The position numbers were made by a program, and so were the translations under genes. The notes below the pieces were generated by a model. It saw only the letters and a list, made by a program, of their open reading frames with translations, did not search any database and was not told the origin of the DNA. From NCBI RefSeq assembly GCF_009796865.1, contig NZ_CP047028.1, positions 3,410,001 to 3,474,000 of the forward strand: 64,000 nt of DNA. Direction: 5' to 3'. The stretch is from Formosa sp. L2A11 (GTDB lineage: Bacteria > Bacteroidota > Bacteroidia > Flavobacteriales > Flavobacteriaceae). This document shows, piece by piece, positions 27,477 through 37,150 of the stretch (position 1 is its first letter; the number at the start of each line of letters is the position of its first letter).

Positions 27477-30149
27477 TTACTTAATTTCAATGTGAGAGCC
27501 CGCAGGATAGGTTTTCGATTTACCTTTTTTAAGTTGAATTATTACAGGTTGATCTGCCGAGTAATAATATGTTCCATTTTCAAATATTAGTTCTGCAGAA
27601 ACGGTATCTCCAACTGCTTCAATACTATATTTATTATGCTGTAATAACTTTCCTTGTCCTAAATACAAATATTCAAACATCTCGTTTTTTTCTGAAGCAA
27701 CTCCAAATACTCCTTTAAATTTCATCTTCTTTTTAGGGCTGTAAAGCAGATTATCTGTAGCGTTATATACAAATTGAGTACTATTTTTTGAATCTATTTT
27801 TAGACCTACAAAATGTGCTGAAGTTTCTATTTTTTCAATATTTTGAATCGATTTTTGTCCAGCATTATACGTTTCAAAAACAGAAACAAACGGATGAGTT
27901 TCTCCATTAATTCCATTCTGGCGCACAATTAAAGTTGGTGTTATTTCTGGACTTTTATTTACTGCTCCAGGTGTAATATCTTCTCTAAGTGTTGTTGGTG
28001 GTGCATCGACCACGTATAATTCACGATTATCTTGTCCCATCATCCACATATTTACTTGCAGGTTTGGAGACACTGCAGTCGTTGTCCAAGTGGCATTAAA
28101 ATTATCTGTATAGTTTACTTTTCTTTGATTTTTGAAGAAGGCATAATTTTTATTGTATTTCACGCCTAAATCGTTTACCGCTTTTAAATCCAAAATTGTA
28201 TTTTTAGTTGTTTTTACCTCTACTGAATTTCCAAGATTATGATGTATATAATCGTTATCTAATTGATTCGATCTAAATATATCTACATAATAACCCGTTG
28301 TTTTAGACGTACGTATCATAGCAACCACACGTCGTTTTTCTGCTGCAGAAACATCTGCAAAAGATACATGGTTTGAAGTTTCTGTTTTATTATAAAAACT
28401 TGCAGTAGTATCTACCGTTGGATTCATGGCATTTATAACAATATCTCCGCTACTATATCCTGGAACAATTGTATTAGATGCTGTAATACCTCTATGATAA
28501 CCAGCATCTTTAGACCAGTACGATTCGTATGCAGAAGCATCTGGTGCCATAGCCCAACCTTTACCGTAAAACTGCATCGCTAAACCATTTGCTGTTAAAT
28601 GCGATTTATGTTTTCCTCCATATAAAGTGAACATCATTCCGTTATTTTCGTCGTTTCCATTTCTCATAATCATGTGTTTATGAAATGGAGAATACGCCGC
28701 TTTATGAAAAGGTAATTCACTTCCTGAATTTGGTAAAGGCTGATTAAAAACAATGCCTTGCCAATCTGAAGTATTTCTATTGTACTGTCCGGAAGCTATA
28801 TTTTTACGGATAACAGTAGCCATTTTTTTAGCTGTTTCTGTATCTCCTTCCCAAGTTGCATACGTTAAAAGCGATTCGAATGCCGAAATATTTGCTGGAC
28901 CTCCACGCATATCACCAAAAACAACTAAGTTTCCTCGAGCATCTAACCATCCTAAATTTGCTAATGCCGCTTTACTAATTATTGGATTTCCTGCCAAAGT
29001 ATTTACTCCAGATTTGTATAATTTTACGCCCATTTCTAACACTGTAGGAATCATTCCTGAGGCATAACCTGGAGATTCTGGCCATAAACCTGTTGTTTTA
29101 TTATAAAACGCCAATATTTCTGGCAAACCGGCAAAATTCTCTCCCGATTTTTCGGTGTAAAATGGAATATAATACTCGCGTCCTTTTCCGTCTTTATAGA
29201 AACTGTTTGGCTCTAAAACAAGCATGCTATTCAAGATGTTTTTATAGCGATTTACATTCCAATTTCCTTTTTTTCCTCCACGAATCAAACCAATTTCTAT
29301 AAAACGTTTAAAGACCACTCCAGCAACTTCTGATGTTGTTTTATTCATGGTTTTTAAATGTTCATGCGGATGTGCATTCAAATAATCATACAAAAAATCG
29401 TAAGCTATAGCTGTAGGAATTTGTCTATCGTCGTGAATTACTTCATAATCATAATAGCCCATAATTCCGCCTGGCTCATAACCTCCTGGTCCGCCTGTAG
29501 ATTCTTCTGGATCTAAAGGTGGTTGCATATAATACGTTCCTAATAACCATGGCCATAAGATATCTGATGAAAATTTTGCATATTTTTCATCTTGAGTAAC
29601 GTAATACACAAAAGCGGCTTGTTCAGCTAATTTTAAAATTTCAGCATTGTTAGCACGAATCATATGTCCGGTTTCTTTATACGGAACTAAAACAGGTGTT
29701 TTATCGGCATTAGAGCGACTAATTCCTAATAAATCTCCCGTAGCATTATACGGAATACGATCTTCTAAAGGTACATTTACATAATCATTCCAAGTACGCA
29801 TACCTGGTAACCGTACGGTTGGCACAGGTGCATTGCCTTCGCCATAATCCCAATTTTGTTTCTTAATATAACATTGTGTATAATGTTCGCCATCTTTCCA
29901 ATACATGGCTAATCGTGATACAATCCATTCTGGATCTGTAACATGACGATCTACATAAGGATCTATTTCTGATAATAATTGCGTCCACGATGCTTTGGCC
30001 CAATCTTCAGTATCAATCTTCTTTAATAATCCATCTCTATCTTGATTTTCTGCAAATAATCGCGGATGACTTGTTATATTTTGAGCGTGACTATGCATGC
30101 TTACTAAAAGGAAACTGATGACTAAAATAAATGTGTATTTAAATCGCAT
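27477..30149 (-). CDS. Heparinase II/III-like polysaccharide lyase with altered motif (890 aa)
   Basis: Third of the large secreted lyase paralogues (signal peptide to SMHSHAQ). It has KGNWNVNRYK and WPESPGYAS like its relatives. At about residue 511, however, where the other two read GNHMHANG or GNHAHANG, it reads KSHLTANG: the Asn is Ser and the second His is Thr, while the first His is kept. The DNA at 28590-28620 supports this reading. The rest of the toroid and beta-sandwich is intact, with no frameshift. It may have different specificity, a different metal requirement or reduced activity. Its gene lies 23 nt after the sulfatase and directly abuts the 936-residue lyase. Confidence 0.82.
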   Translation of the reverse strand: MRFKYTFILVISFLLVSMHSHAQNITSHPRLFAENQDRDGLLKKIDTEDWAKASWTQLLSEIDPYVDRHVTDPEWIVSRLAMYWKDGEHYTQCYIKKQNWDYGEGNAPVPTVRLPGMRTWNDYVNVPLEDRIPYNATGDLLGISRSNADKTPVLVPYKETGHMIRANNAEILKLAEQAAFVYYVTQDEKYAKFSSDILWPWLLGTYYMQPPLDPEESTGGPGGYEPGGIMGYYDYEVIHDDRQIPTAIAYDFLYDYLNAHPHEHLKTMNKTTSEVAGVVFKRFIEIGLIRGGKKGNWNVNRYKNILNSMLVLEPNSFYKDGKGREYYIPFYTEKSGENFAGLPEILAFYNKTTGLWPESPGYASGMIPTVLEMGVKLYKSGVNTLAGNPIISKAALANLGWLDARGNLVVFGDMRGGPANISAFESLLTYATWEGDTETAKKMATVIRKNIASGQYNRNTSDWQGIVFNQPLPNSGSELPFHKAAYSPFHKHMIMRNGNDENNGMMFTLYGGKHKSHLTANGLAMQFYGKGWAMAPDASAYESYWSKDAGYHRGITASNTIVPGYSSGDIVINAMNPTVDTTASFYNKTETSNHVSFADVSAAEKRRVVAMIRTSKTTGYYVDIFRSNQLDNDYIHHNLGNSVEVKTTKNTILDLKAVNDLGVKYNKNYAFFKNQRKVNYTDNFNATWTTTAVSPNLQVNMWMMGQDNRELYVVDAPPTTLREDITPGAVNKSPEITPTLIVRQNGINGETHPFVSVFETYNAGQKSIQNIEKIETSAHFVGLKIDSKNSTQFVYNATDNLLYSPKKKMKFKGVFGVASEKNEMFEYLYLGQGKLLQHNKYSIEAVGDTVSAELIFENGTYYYSADQPVIIQLKKGKSKTYPAGSHIEIK

Positions 30150-30172
30150 AACTTTATACTATAATTTATGTT

Positions 30173-31849
30173 CTAATGAAGCGGAACCGTTTCTATATCC
30201 GGATTGTTTTTTGCTTCTAAATATTTTTGTAAAATCTCTTGATCTAATTCTGAACTATCTCCATAATACGTCCTTAAATCTGCCAATTGTTTTTTAAGTT
30301 TCACAACGATATCTGCATACGCAGGATCGTTAATCACATTATGCATTTCATTCACATCTTTTTTACGATCGTAAAGTTCCCATTCATCTACATCATAATA
30401 AAAATGAATTAACTTATACTCTTGCGTAATCATAGCATAATGTCTTTTTACCATATGTATTCCAGGATATTCGTAGTAGTGATAATACACAGCATCTCTA
30501 GTCCACTCTTCATCATTACCAAGTAACAACGGAATTAAGCTTTCCCCCTGCATATCTGACGGTGGCACCACATGAGCCGCTTCTAAAATGGTTTGTGCAA
30601 AATCTAAATTCTGAACCATTTCTGTATTTGTAGTTCCAGGCTTAATTACATTTGGCCATTTAATTAACAGCGGAGTTTTAAACGATTCGTCGTAAACAAA
30701 ACGCTTATCGAACCAACCGTGTTCTCCTAAATAAAATCCTTGATCTGATGTGTACACAATAATCGTGTTTTCATCTAATCCGGTGTCTTCTAAATAATCT
30801 AATAAACGTCCTACATTTTCATCAACTGAAGCAATACATCCTAAATAATCTTGCATATAACGTTGGTAACGCCATTTCATTAATTCGGTTTCATTCATAG
30901 ATGGATATTTCTCTTTAAAGTCCTCCATCATTGGTCTATATACAGAATCCCAAACGGCACGTTGCTCAGTATTCATCCGTCCGACTTCTCGTTCAAACGC
31001 TTCTAAATCCCAACCCGACATGTCTTTTATGCCCAATTCTTTCATAATTTCTGGGTAGACTTTAGAATCTCCTGCCCAATTCATATGTTTTAACAAATTC
31101 ATTTCGGCAGTTTTCGCAGCTGTTCCGCGTCCTTCGTAATCGTCGAATAACGTTTCTGGTTCTTTAAATGTTTTCTTAGTATATTCTTTAAAATGTCTTG
31201 GTGCAGGCAACCATTCTCTGTGTGGTGCTTTTTGCATGGAGAATAACATGAATGGCTTATCTGCTTGTCTGCGGTTTTCTAACCAATCTAACGTCATGTC
31301 CATGATAATATCGGTTACATAACCTTCAACTGTAATTAAACCTTCATTGGTGTTAAAATCAGGATTGTAATATTGACCCTGACCTGGAAGAATTTTAAAT
31401 TCGTCTATCCCTTTCGGATTATTTCCAAAGTGTAATTTTCCAAACATGGCGGTTTGATAACCGGCTTCTTGTAGTAATTGAGGAAACGTCATTTGAGACT
31501 CATCAAACGGAAATACATTATCCACTTTTCCATGAATATGTGTATGTTTTCCTGTTAAAATGGTCGCTCTAGACGGCGCACAAATAGAATTAGAGACGCA
31601 AGCATTAGTGAATAAAATCCCTTCGTCTGCAATACGATCTATATTTGGAGTTTGTATTAATTTATCACTATACGCACTAATAGCTTGATACGCATGATCA
31701 TCAGACATCATAAAAATAATATTAGGGCGCGCTGCTGGAAGTTCTTTTTTAACAACCTTTATATTCTCTTTTTTCTCTTCAGTTTTACAAGCTGTTACGC
31801 CAATAAACATGAATACAATAAGTAAATTTAAGATGAGTTTATTTTTCAT
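30173..31849 (-). CDS. S1-family sulfatase, lipoprotein (558 aa)
   Basis: A 558-residue lipoprotein sulfatase (IGVTAC, Cys21). Asp50-Asp51 in FMMSDDHAYQ bind metal, and the formylglycine motif CAPSR has Cys90. YTSDQGFYLGEHGWFDKR matches the long-insert S1 sulfatases of the iduronate/choline-sulfatase-like group, and the C-terminus has YYHYYEYPG. It hydrolyses sulfate esters on the glycan or its oligosaccharides. Motif content differs from the other four sulfatases, so a different position on the sugar is probable. It follows GH30 by 30 nt and precedes the lyase pair. Maturation needs a formylglycine-forming enzyme encoded elsewhere. Confidence 0.93.
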   Translation of the reverse strand: MKNKLILNLLIVFMFIGVTACKTEEKKENIKVVKKELPAARPNIIFMMSDDHAYQAISAYSDKLIQTPNIDRIADEGILFTNACVSNSICAPSRATILTGKHTHIHGKVDNVFPFDESQMTFPQLLQEAGYQTAMFGKLHFGNNPKGIDEFKILPGQGQYYNPDFNTNEGLITVEGYVTDIIMDMTLDWLENRRQADKPFMLFSMQKAPHREWLPAPRHFKEYTKKTFKEPETLFDDYEGRGTAAKTAEMNLLKHMNWAGDSKVYPEIMKELGIKDMSGWDLEAFEREVGRMNTEQRAVWDSVYRPMMEDFKEKYPSMNETELMKWRYQRYMQDYLGCIASVDENVGRLLDYLEDTGLDENTIIVYTSDQGFYLGEHGWFDKRFVYDESFKTPLLIKWPNVIKPGTTNTEMVQNLDFAQTILEAAHVVPPSDMQGESLIPLLLGNDEEWTRDAVYYHYYEYPGIHMVKRHYAMITQEYKLIHFYYDVDEWELYDRKKDVNEMHNVINDPAYADIVVKLKKQLADLRTYYGDSSELDQEILQKYLEAKNNPDIETVPLH

Positions 31850-31879
31850 GATGAATTTATTTTTATAAATTAAATCGTC

Positions 31880-33283
31880 TTAGTCATTTAAAATGATGAC
31901 TGCTAACGACTGATTAGGAACCTCTACTTTTTTAGATTCAGATTCTCCTATTTGACATTCGTAAACCTGAGATTTCTCGTTTTTATTTTGAACTAACACA
32001 TATAATTTCCCGTTGTATTTAACAGAAATCACATCTTCTTTCGCATAGTTTGCAATACGTTTTGCTCCGGGCACTAAATATTTACTCATAAAAGCAATAA
32101 CCGCATAATCTGGATTATAAGTCACTTTTTTAGTCTGACGATCGATATTGATTAATGAGTTTTGTTTCCAGTCCCAACCGCTTTCGGTCGTTTCATTTAA
32201 AATCATGTTCCAATAGCAATAATTAGGAATTCCGTTATTGATGTAACTTGAAATTTCACCTAAACGTTTAGACGCCTGACCCCATGTATTTTTACCATTC
32301 TCACAACGTCCCTCAGTATGCATATAATGTACATTAGGAGCTAAATCTTTCATTTGATTGATGTACACCGCACCAGTATATTGAATTCCGATACCATCAA
32401 ACAATGCACTATTTTCTTTGCTTCCTGCTAATTCTATAGCATCTAAACGGCCATGTGTTCTAAATGTTCCTGCCCAAATCTCTGTATCGATATTATCTTT
32501 TTCAAATTGTGGACGTAAGTAGTTTTTTGTGAATTTACTCATTTGTGCAACCGACATATCATTTGAAGGATATTTGGTATTTGCATCATTTTCATTCTGA
32601 ATAATTAAACGATCTACCGTAATTCCTTTATCGGCATACGCTTGTATATATTTTGAAAAATACAACGCATAGGCTTCGTAAATTTTAGATTCATCTTTTA
32701 ATTTATTCTTTTCAGGAAAATCTTCTCCTTGATCCATTAATCCTGAATATTTCATCCACGCTGGAGGACTCCATGGTGATGCAAATAATTTCATGTCTGG
32801 ATTTTTCTGAAAAGCTTGTTGTAAGTATGGAATTACTGTAGATTCTTCTCGAGCTATAGAAAAATGTTCCATATTATAATCGTCTGCTTTTTCAGCATAA
32901 CTATACGCATCAATTCCAAAATCACTCGCTCCAACTGCTGTTCTTGAGAAAGAGAAACCAGCACCATTTTTTACACTGAATAAATTCGTCATCACTTCAT
33001 CCTGAAGTCCTTTTGGTAAAACCATTAACGCTTCTCCTCCTATTTCGTTAAATGCACCTCCAAAACCTTCTAAGGTTTGAAATTCTACATTTGGATACAA
33101 TTTAATTTTATGTGTACCGTCTTTAGTAATTGCATTGCCTTTAGACAATTGTTTATTTACAGATAGTTTCCCGTTAGGCATCTCCCCTGATAATTTTAAG
33201 GCATGCACTTCTATTTGATTCTGAGCAAGCATAATCATGTTGCTTAACACTAGAACAATTAGTAAACTGAAACTCCTTTTCAT
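31880..33283 (-). CDS. GH30-family glycoside hydrolase
   Basis: A 467-residue secreted clan-A glycosidase (signal peptide to MIMLAQ). The TIM barrel shows GFGGAFNEIGG, ASPWSPPAWMKYSG, acid/base Glu231 in IIQNENDAN and nucleophile Glu324 in YMHTEGRCENG. A beta-sandwich follows that includes residues after about 400 (VISVKYNGKLYVLVQN). GH30 members act on beta-linked glucose, xylose, glucuronic acid or fucose, so the sugar cannot be fixed. It starts the long unit ending with GH29. The 187-nt gap before it has no good copy of the locus operator, so it may be read through from the upstream sulfatase unit or use a separate promoter. Confidence 0.9.
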   Translation of the reverse strand: MKRSFSLLIVLVLSNMIMLAQNQIEVHALKLSGEMPNGKLSVNKQLSKGNAITKDGTHKIKLYPNVEFQTLEGFGGAFNEIGGEALMVLPKGLQDEVMTNLFSVKNGAGFSFSRTAVGASDFGIDAYSYAEKADDYNMEHFSIAREESTVIPYLQQAFQKNPDMKLFASPWSPPAWMKYSGLMDQGEDFPEKNKLKDESKIYEAYALYFSKYIQAYADKGITVDRLIIQNENDANTKYPSNDMSVAQMSKFTKNYLRPQFEKDNIDTEIWAGTFRTHGRLDAIELAGSKENSALFDGIGIQYTGAVYINQMKDLAPNVHYMHTEGRCENGKNTWGQASKRLGEISSYINNGIPNYCYWNMILNETTESGWDWKQNSLINIDRQTKKVTYNPDYAVIAFMSKYLVPGAKRIANYAKEDVISVKYNGKLYVLVQNKNEKSQVYECQIGESESKKVEVPNQSLAVIILND

Positions 33284-33470
33284 AAAACTTAGTCTTAATT
33301 CAATGTTTATAATTTGTTTTCAATTAAACATTAGTTGATATTTATACTGCTTCAAAAATTAATCTCGGATGCTCACGTTCGATTGTATTAGGGAATACAA
33401 ACTATGCATGAGCCACCTCGATTAAAAAAAAAAACAAATACAAATGAATATTTTTATCATAACATTACTG

Positions 33471-34949
33471 TTACTCTTGGTTATCACGTATCCAAACATG
33501 ACTCCCATCTAATAATTTTTTATACTCTATTTCAAATTCTGTTTTCATAGATTCAAAAACTTCCGGGTATTTTGATGCTACATTTTTAGATTCTGCGATA
33601 TCGTTTTTAAGGTTAAACAATACAAAATCTGTAAGTTCTGCACGTTTTACATCGGCTATATTTCCATCGTATAAATTATGAATGTGTGGTAATTCTTTAT
33701 CATCTAATTCTAAACGTCCCATAATTTTCCAATCGCCTTTTCTCATGGCTACACGACGTGCGTTAATGGCATCGTAAAAAGCCCAAATTAAAGGTTTGGT
33801 ACGTTTAAATTTACCTGTTTCTAAAAGTGATGTAAACGATTCGCCATCTAAAGTTCTATCTGGCAATTCCGCTCCAGCTAATTCTGCAAATGTTGGTAGA
33901 AAATCTAAAGCAGAAACCACACTATGTGTTGTCCCTTTAAAGGTTTCTTTTCCTATCCAATTTATAATACTTGGCACTCTAAATCCGGCTTCGTTAGTCC
34001 ATAATTTCATTCCTTTTAAAGGTCCTGGTCTACCGTAAGAATGTTTAGCACGCTCGTATCTCATAAATGTTTCTGGTCCGTTATCTGAACTAAATACAAT
34101 AAGTGTATTATCTATATTATTTGCTTTAAAATAGGCTAGTAATCGTCCAACAGCAAGATCTACATTTTCTACATTAGCAAAGAATTCTGCTTCTTCTCTA
34201 TTTTTTGCTTTAGGTAAATATTTCTGAACCAAATCTTCTGGAGAAGCAATAGGTTCGTGTGGTTCGTGAAAGGCTACTTCTAAGAAAAAAGGATGTGTAC
34301 TCCCTTTTTTAGTATCTAACCAATTTATGGCTTCATCGACAATAATCTGGCTACTAAACCCTTTAATTTCACCCACTTTTTCTCCGTTTCTAACAAAATT
34401 ATTTGGGTTTTTATGACTTGGAGATGCATTATTATGTGTTGCAAACCAATAGTCGAAACCAAAATCGTTTGGCTGTGGTTGTGCTTCTGAATTGAATTGA
34501 GACGAACAGTGCCATTTCCCTACCAAACAGGTTTCATAACCTACCGTTTTTAACACCGCTGGAATAGTAATCTCATCAGCTTGAAGGTGTACTAAATCTC
34601 TATTATCTTCACTCTTTTTATAGCCTGGAATAAAATCGTAAACACCTGCACGATTAGGGCTTCTTCCTGTTAACAAGCCTGCTCTAGACGATGAGCATAC
34701 TGGAGCTGTAGCATAAAAATCGGTTAATTTAATTCCTGTTTCGGCTAACTTATCTAAATTATTAGTTTCAATAATTGGATGTCCAAATGCAGCCAGATCT
34801 CCGTAACCTAAATCGTCACATAATAATACTACAATATTAGGTTGCTCTGCTTTTTCTTCAACAACAGTAATGTCTTTTTGTTTCTCTTCATCTTTACAAG
34901 ACATGAAAGCCAAAACAAGTATTATAGATGTTAATACTCTAAATTTCAT
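33471..34949 (-). CDS. S1-family sulfatase with CSSSR motif, lipoprotein (492 aa)
   Basis: A 492-residue lipoprotein (AFMSC, Cys18) of the arylsulfatase S1 family. Asp45-Asp46 in LLCDDLGYGD bind metal, and Cys85 lies in CSSSRAGLLTG. The classical CxPSR has Ser instead of Pro at the third position; DNA at 34681-34710 confirms it. The remaining signatures (KWHCSSQ, HEPHEPI, FSSDNGPET) are normal. The Pro-to-Ser variant may need a particular maturase or reflect a recognised subfamily. The gene is last in the unit headed by the beta-propeller glycosidase and is separated from the esterase by 5 nt. Confidence 0.92.
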   Translation of the reverse strand: MKFRVLTSIILVLAFMSCKDEEKQKDITVVEEKAEQPNIVVLLCDDLGYGDLAAFGHPIIETNNLDKLAETGIKLTDFYATAPVCSSSRAGLLTGRSPNRAGVYDFIPGYKKSEDNRDLVHLQADEITIPAVLKTVGYETCLVGKWHCSSQFNSEAQPQPNDFGFDYWFATHNNASPSHKNPNNFVRNGEKVGEIKGFSSQIIVDEAINWLDTKKGSTHPFFLEVAFHEPHEPIASPEDLVQKYLPKAKNREEAEFFANVENVDLAVGRLLAYFKANNIDNTLIVFSSDNGPETFMRYERAKHSYGRPGPLKGMKLWTNEAGFRVPSIINWIGKETFKGTTHSVVSALDFLPTFAELAGAELPDRTLDGESFTSLLETGKFKRTKPLIWAFYDAINARRVAMRKGDWKIMGRLELDDKELPHIHNLYDGNIADVKRAELTDFVLFNLKNDIAESKNVASKYPEVFESMKTEFEIEYKKLLDGSHVWIRDNQE

Positions 34950-34954
34950 AATAT

Positions 34955-35776
34955 TTATTTTTTTGCTTTATTAAAAAAATCGTTAAAAAATAGTAATTGA
35001 TATTTTATAGAATTACTCCAATATTTATTCGTGTGTCCTCCTGGACGAGAAATAAAATCGTGTGGAATATTACGTTCTAATAATTTTTCGTGTAATCTGG
35101 TATTCGAATCATAAAAGAAATCATCTACACCACAATCAAAAAGAATTTCTAAGTGTTTTCCATCTAATAAATACACCAAGTTAATTACAGAATTCTGTTC
35201 CCAATTTCCTGCATATTCAGCATATTCCCCTAAACGTTTAGAGATTTCCCATCGTAATGGAAACGGACGAAGATCTACACCTCCACTCATACTTGCAACG
35301 GCTCCCCAAATATCTTGATGTTTAAATGCTAAATACAAAGCACCATGCCCACCCATACTATAACCTGAAATTGCTCTTCCTTCTTTGGTTGCAGAAGTAT
35401 TATACGTTTTATCTATTTTGGCAACCAATTCTTTTGAAATATAGGTTTCGTATTTCATTGTAGAATCTACTGGACTATCAAAATACCAACTGGTTTTATA
35501 ACCATCTGGACACACTATAATAACATTATAATCATCAGCATATTTCTTAATAGCTGGCGCTTTTCCTAACCATGCTTTATAATCTCCTCCTGCACCATGT
35601 AATAAATAAACTACATTATACGCCGTGTTACGCTTAGAGTAATTATCTGGTGTAATCACAACATTCTTAACATCTTTATTCATGGCATTACTATGCACCA
35701 AGAGCGTATCTACTCGAGATGCAAAGACATTACACGATACAAATAATATTACGATATAGACTAGACTTCTAATCAT
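34955..35776 (-). CDS. Esterase D/CE1-like alpha/beta-hydrolase
   Basis: A 273-residue secreted esterase (signal peptide near VSCNVFAS) of the esterase D or FrmB/CE1-like group. It has YLLHGAGGDY for the oxyanion region, nucleophile Ser140 in SGYSMGGHGAL, an Asp in FDCGVDDFF and the catalytic His in RPGGHTNKYW. It probably removes an acetyl, feruloyl-like or other acyl substituent from the glycan. It is 5 nt upstream of the CSSSR sulfatase gene and 21 nt after the MFS transporter. Family assignment is firm at fold level, and the ester bond is unknown. Confidence 0.85.
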   Translation of the reverse strand: MIRSLVYIVILFVSCNVFASRVDTLLVHSNAMNKDVKNVVITPDNYSKRNTAYNVVYLLHGAGGDYKAWLGKAPAIKKYADDYNVIIVCPDGYKTSWYFDSPVDSTMKYETYISKELVAKIDKTYNTSATKEGRAISGYSMGGHGALYLAFKHQDIWGAVASMSGGVDLRPFPLRWEISKRLGEYAEYAGNWEQNSVINLVYLLDGKHLEILFDCGVDDFFYDSNTRLHEKLLERNIPHDFISRPGGHTNKYWSNSIKYQLLFFNDFFNKAKK

Positions 35777-35797
35777 TTTGAATTATTTTTTTATAAA

Positions 35798-37123
35798 TTA
35801 TTTTTTAATCATTACATCTTCTAGCTCTTCTAATGTTTTTCCTTTTGTTTCAGGCATTAAAAAGATTACAAATAATAATTGGAATACCATCATTACTGTA
35901 AAAAACAAGAACACAACTCCTGGTCCAATCATTTCATGACTGAATAAAAACGGAATTAAAGACGGGATTAATGCGGCTAAAATCCAGTGAACAGAACTTC
36001 CAAAAGATTGACCTGACGCTCTTAAATGATTTGGGAATATTTCAGAAATAAATACCCAAATCACAGAACCTTGACCAACAGCATGAGCAGCAATAAATAA
36101 GAATAAGAAGATAGGCACAGCCATTCCTGACCAACCAAAAAAGAAGGCTGCAGAGACTAAACTTAAGGAAATTATATATCCAAAAGATCCAATATACATT
36201 AATGTTTTTCTTCCTAATCTATCTATTAAAAACACACCTAATAATGTGAATATAATATTGGTAACTCCAATACCAACACTACTTAATAAAGCAGTGCTTT
36301 CTCCTAAACCCGCTTCTTCAAAAATTCGAGGAGCATAATATAAGAAAGCATTAATCCCTGATAATTGATTAAAAAAGGCAATTAAAAATGCTAATAATAA
36401 TGGAAATCTATATTTTTTCATGAAAATATTTTCCGACTTATCAGACTCATGAGAATGAGATTGAAACTCTTTTATTTGTGCATCAACATCTGCTTTAGGA
36501 TCTATAATTTTTAAAACAGTTCTAGCTTCTTCTATTCTTGATTGAGAGATTAACCATCTTGGACTTTTAGGTAACTTCAATGCAAATAAAATATACAATA
36601 CGGCTGGTATAGCCTCTACCCCTAGCATCCATCTCCATGCATTTTCACCTATACCACTTAACATGTAGTTCGATAAAAAGGCAACCATTATACCAAACAC
36701 AATATTAAATTGATACATGGCTACCAAACGCCCTCTATCTTTAGCTGGAGCTATTTCTGAAATGTATGCTGGTGCTGCAATAGTAGATGCACCAACACCT
36801 ATACCTCCTATAAAGCGAGCAAATGCAAACATGTAAGGATCGTTAGACAGTCCTGAACCAATAGCAGATAACGCAAATAAAACTCCAATTACAATTAAAG
36901 TGTTTTTACGCCCATATTTATTTGTAGGATATCCTCCAAATATAGCACCAATTACAGTTCCCCAAAGCGCCATTCCCATTACAACCCAACCATGAAAAGA
37001 ATCTGAGGATTCCCATAACATTTGAAGTTTTTTATCGGCTCCTGAAATAACAACCACATCAAATCCAAATAAAAATCCGGCAAGTGCTGCGGTTATAGAC
37101 CATAATATTATTTTTTTGTTCAT
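35798..37123 (-). CDS. MFS sugar:H+ symporter
   Basis: A 441-residue inner-membrane transporter of the major facilitator sugar-porter family with about 12 membrane segments. Visible family marks are GFDVVVISGAD in helix 1, GRKNTLIV after helix 2, DRGRLVAMYQF, a central LPKSPRWLISQ loop, NQLSGINAFLYYAPRIFEE, DRLGRKT and the ending MPETKGKTLEELE. It would take a monosaccharide released in the periplasm, such as fucose, xylose or an unsaturated-uronate product, into the cell. It is the only cytoplasmic-membrane importer in the window. It lies between the beta-propeller glycosidase and the esterase, with short gaps. Confidence 0.93.
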   Translation of the reverse strand: MNKKIILWSITAALAGFLFGFDVVVISGADKKLQMLWESSDSFHGWVVMGMALWGTVIGAIFGGYPTNKYGRKNTLIVIGVLFALSAIGSGLSNDPYMFAFARFIGGIGVGASTIAAPAYISEIAPAKDRGRLVAMYQFNIVFGIMVAFLSNYMLSGIGENAWRWMLGVEAIPAVLYILFALKLPKSPRWLISQSRIEEARTVLKIIDPKADVDAQIKEFQSHSHESDKSENIFMKKYRFPLLLAFLIAFFNQLSGINAFLYYAPRIFEEAGLGESTALLSSVGIGVTNIIFTLLGVFLIDRLGRKTLMYIGSFGYIISLSLVSAAFFFGWSGMAVPIFLFLFIAAHAVGQGSVIWVFISEIFPNHLRASGQSFGSSVHWILAALIPSLIPFLFSHEMIGPGVVFLFFTVMMVFQLLFVIFLMPETKGKTLEELEDVMIKK

Positions 37124-37150
37124 TGTATCTTAATATTAATTGTAATTAAA

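Noticed and set aside
33378-33406. Possible operator before GH30 (TACAAACTATG at 33396)
   Set aside because: The core resembles the shared motif, but neither half-site nor the -7 element falls at the expected spacing.
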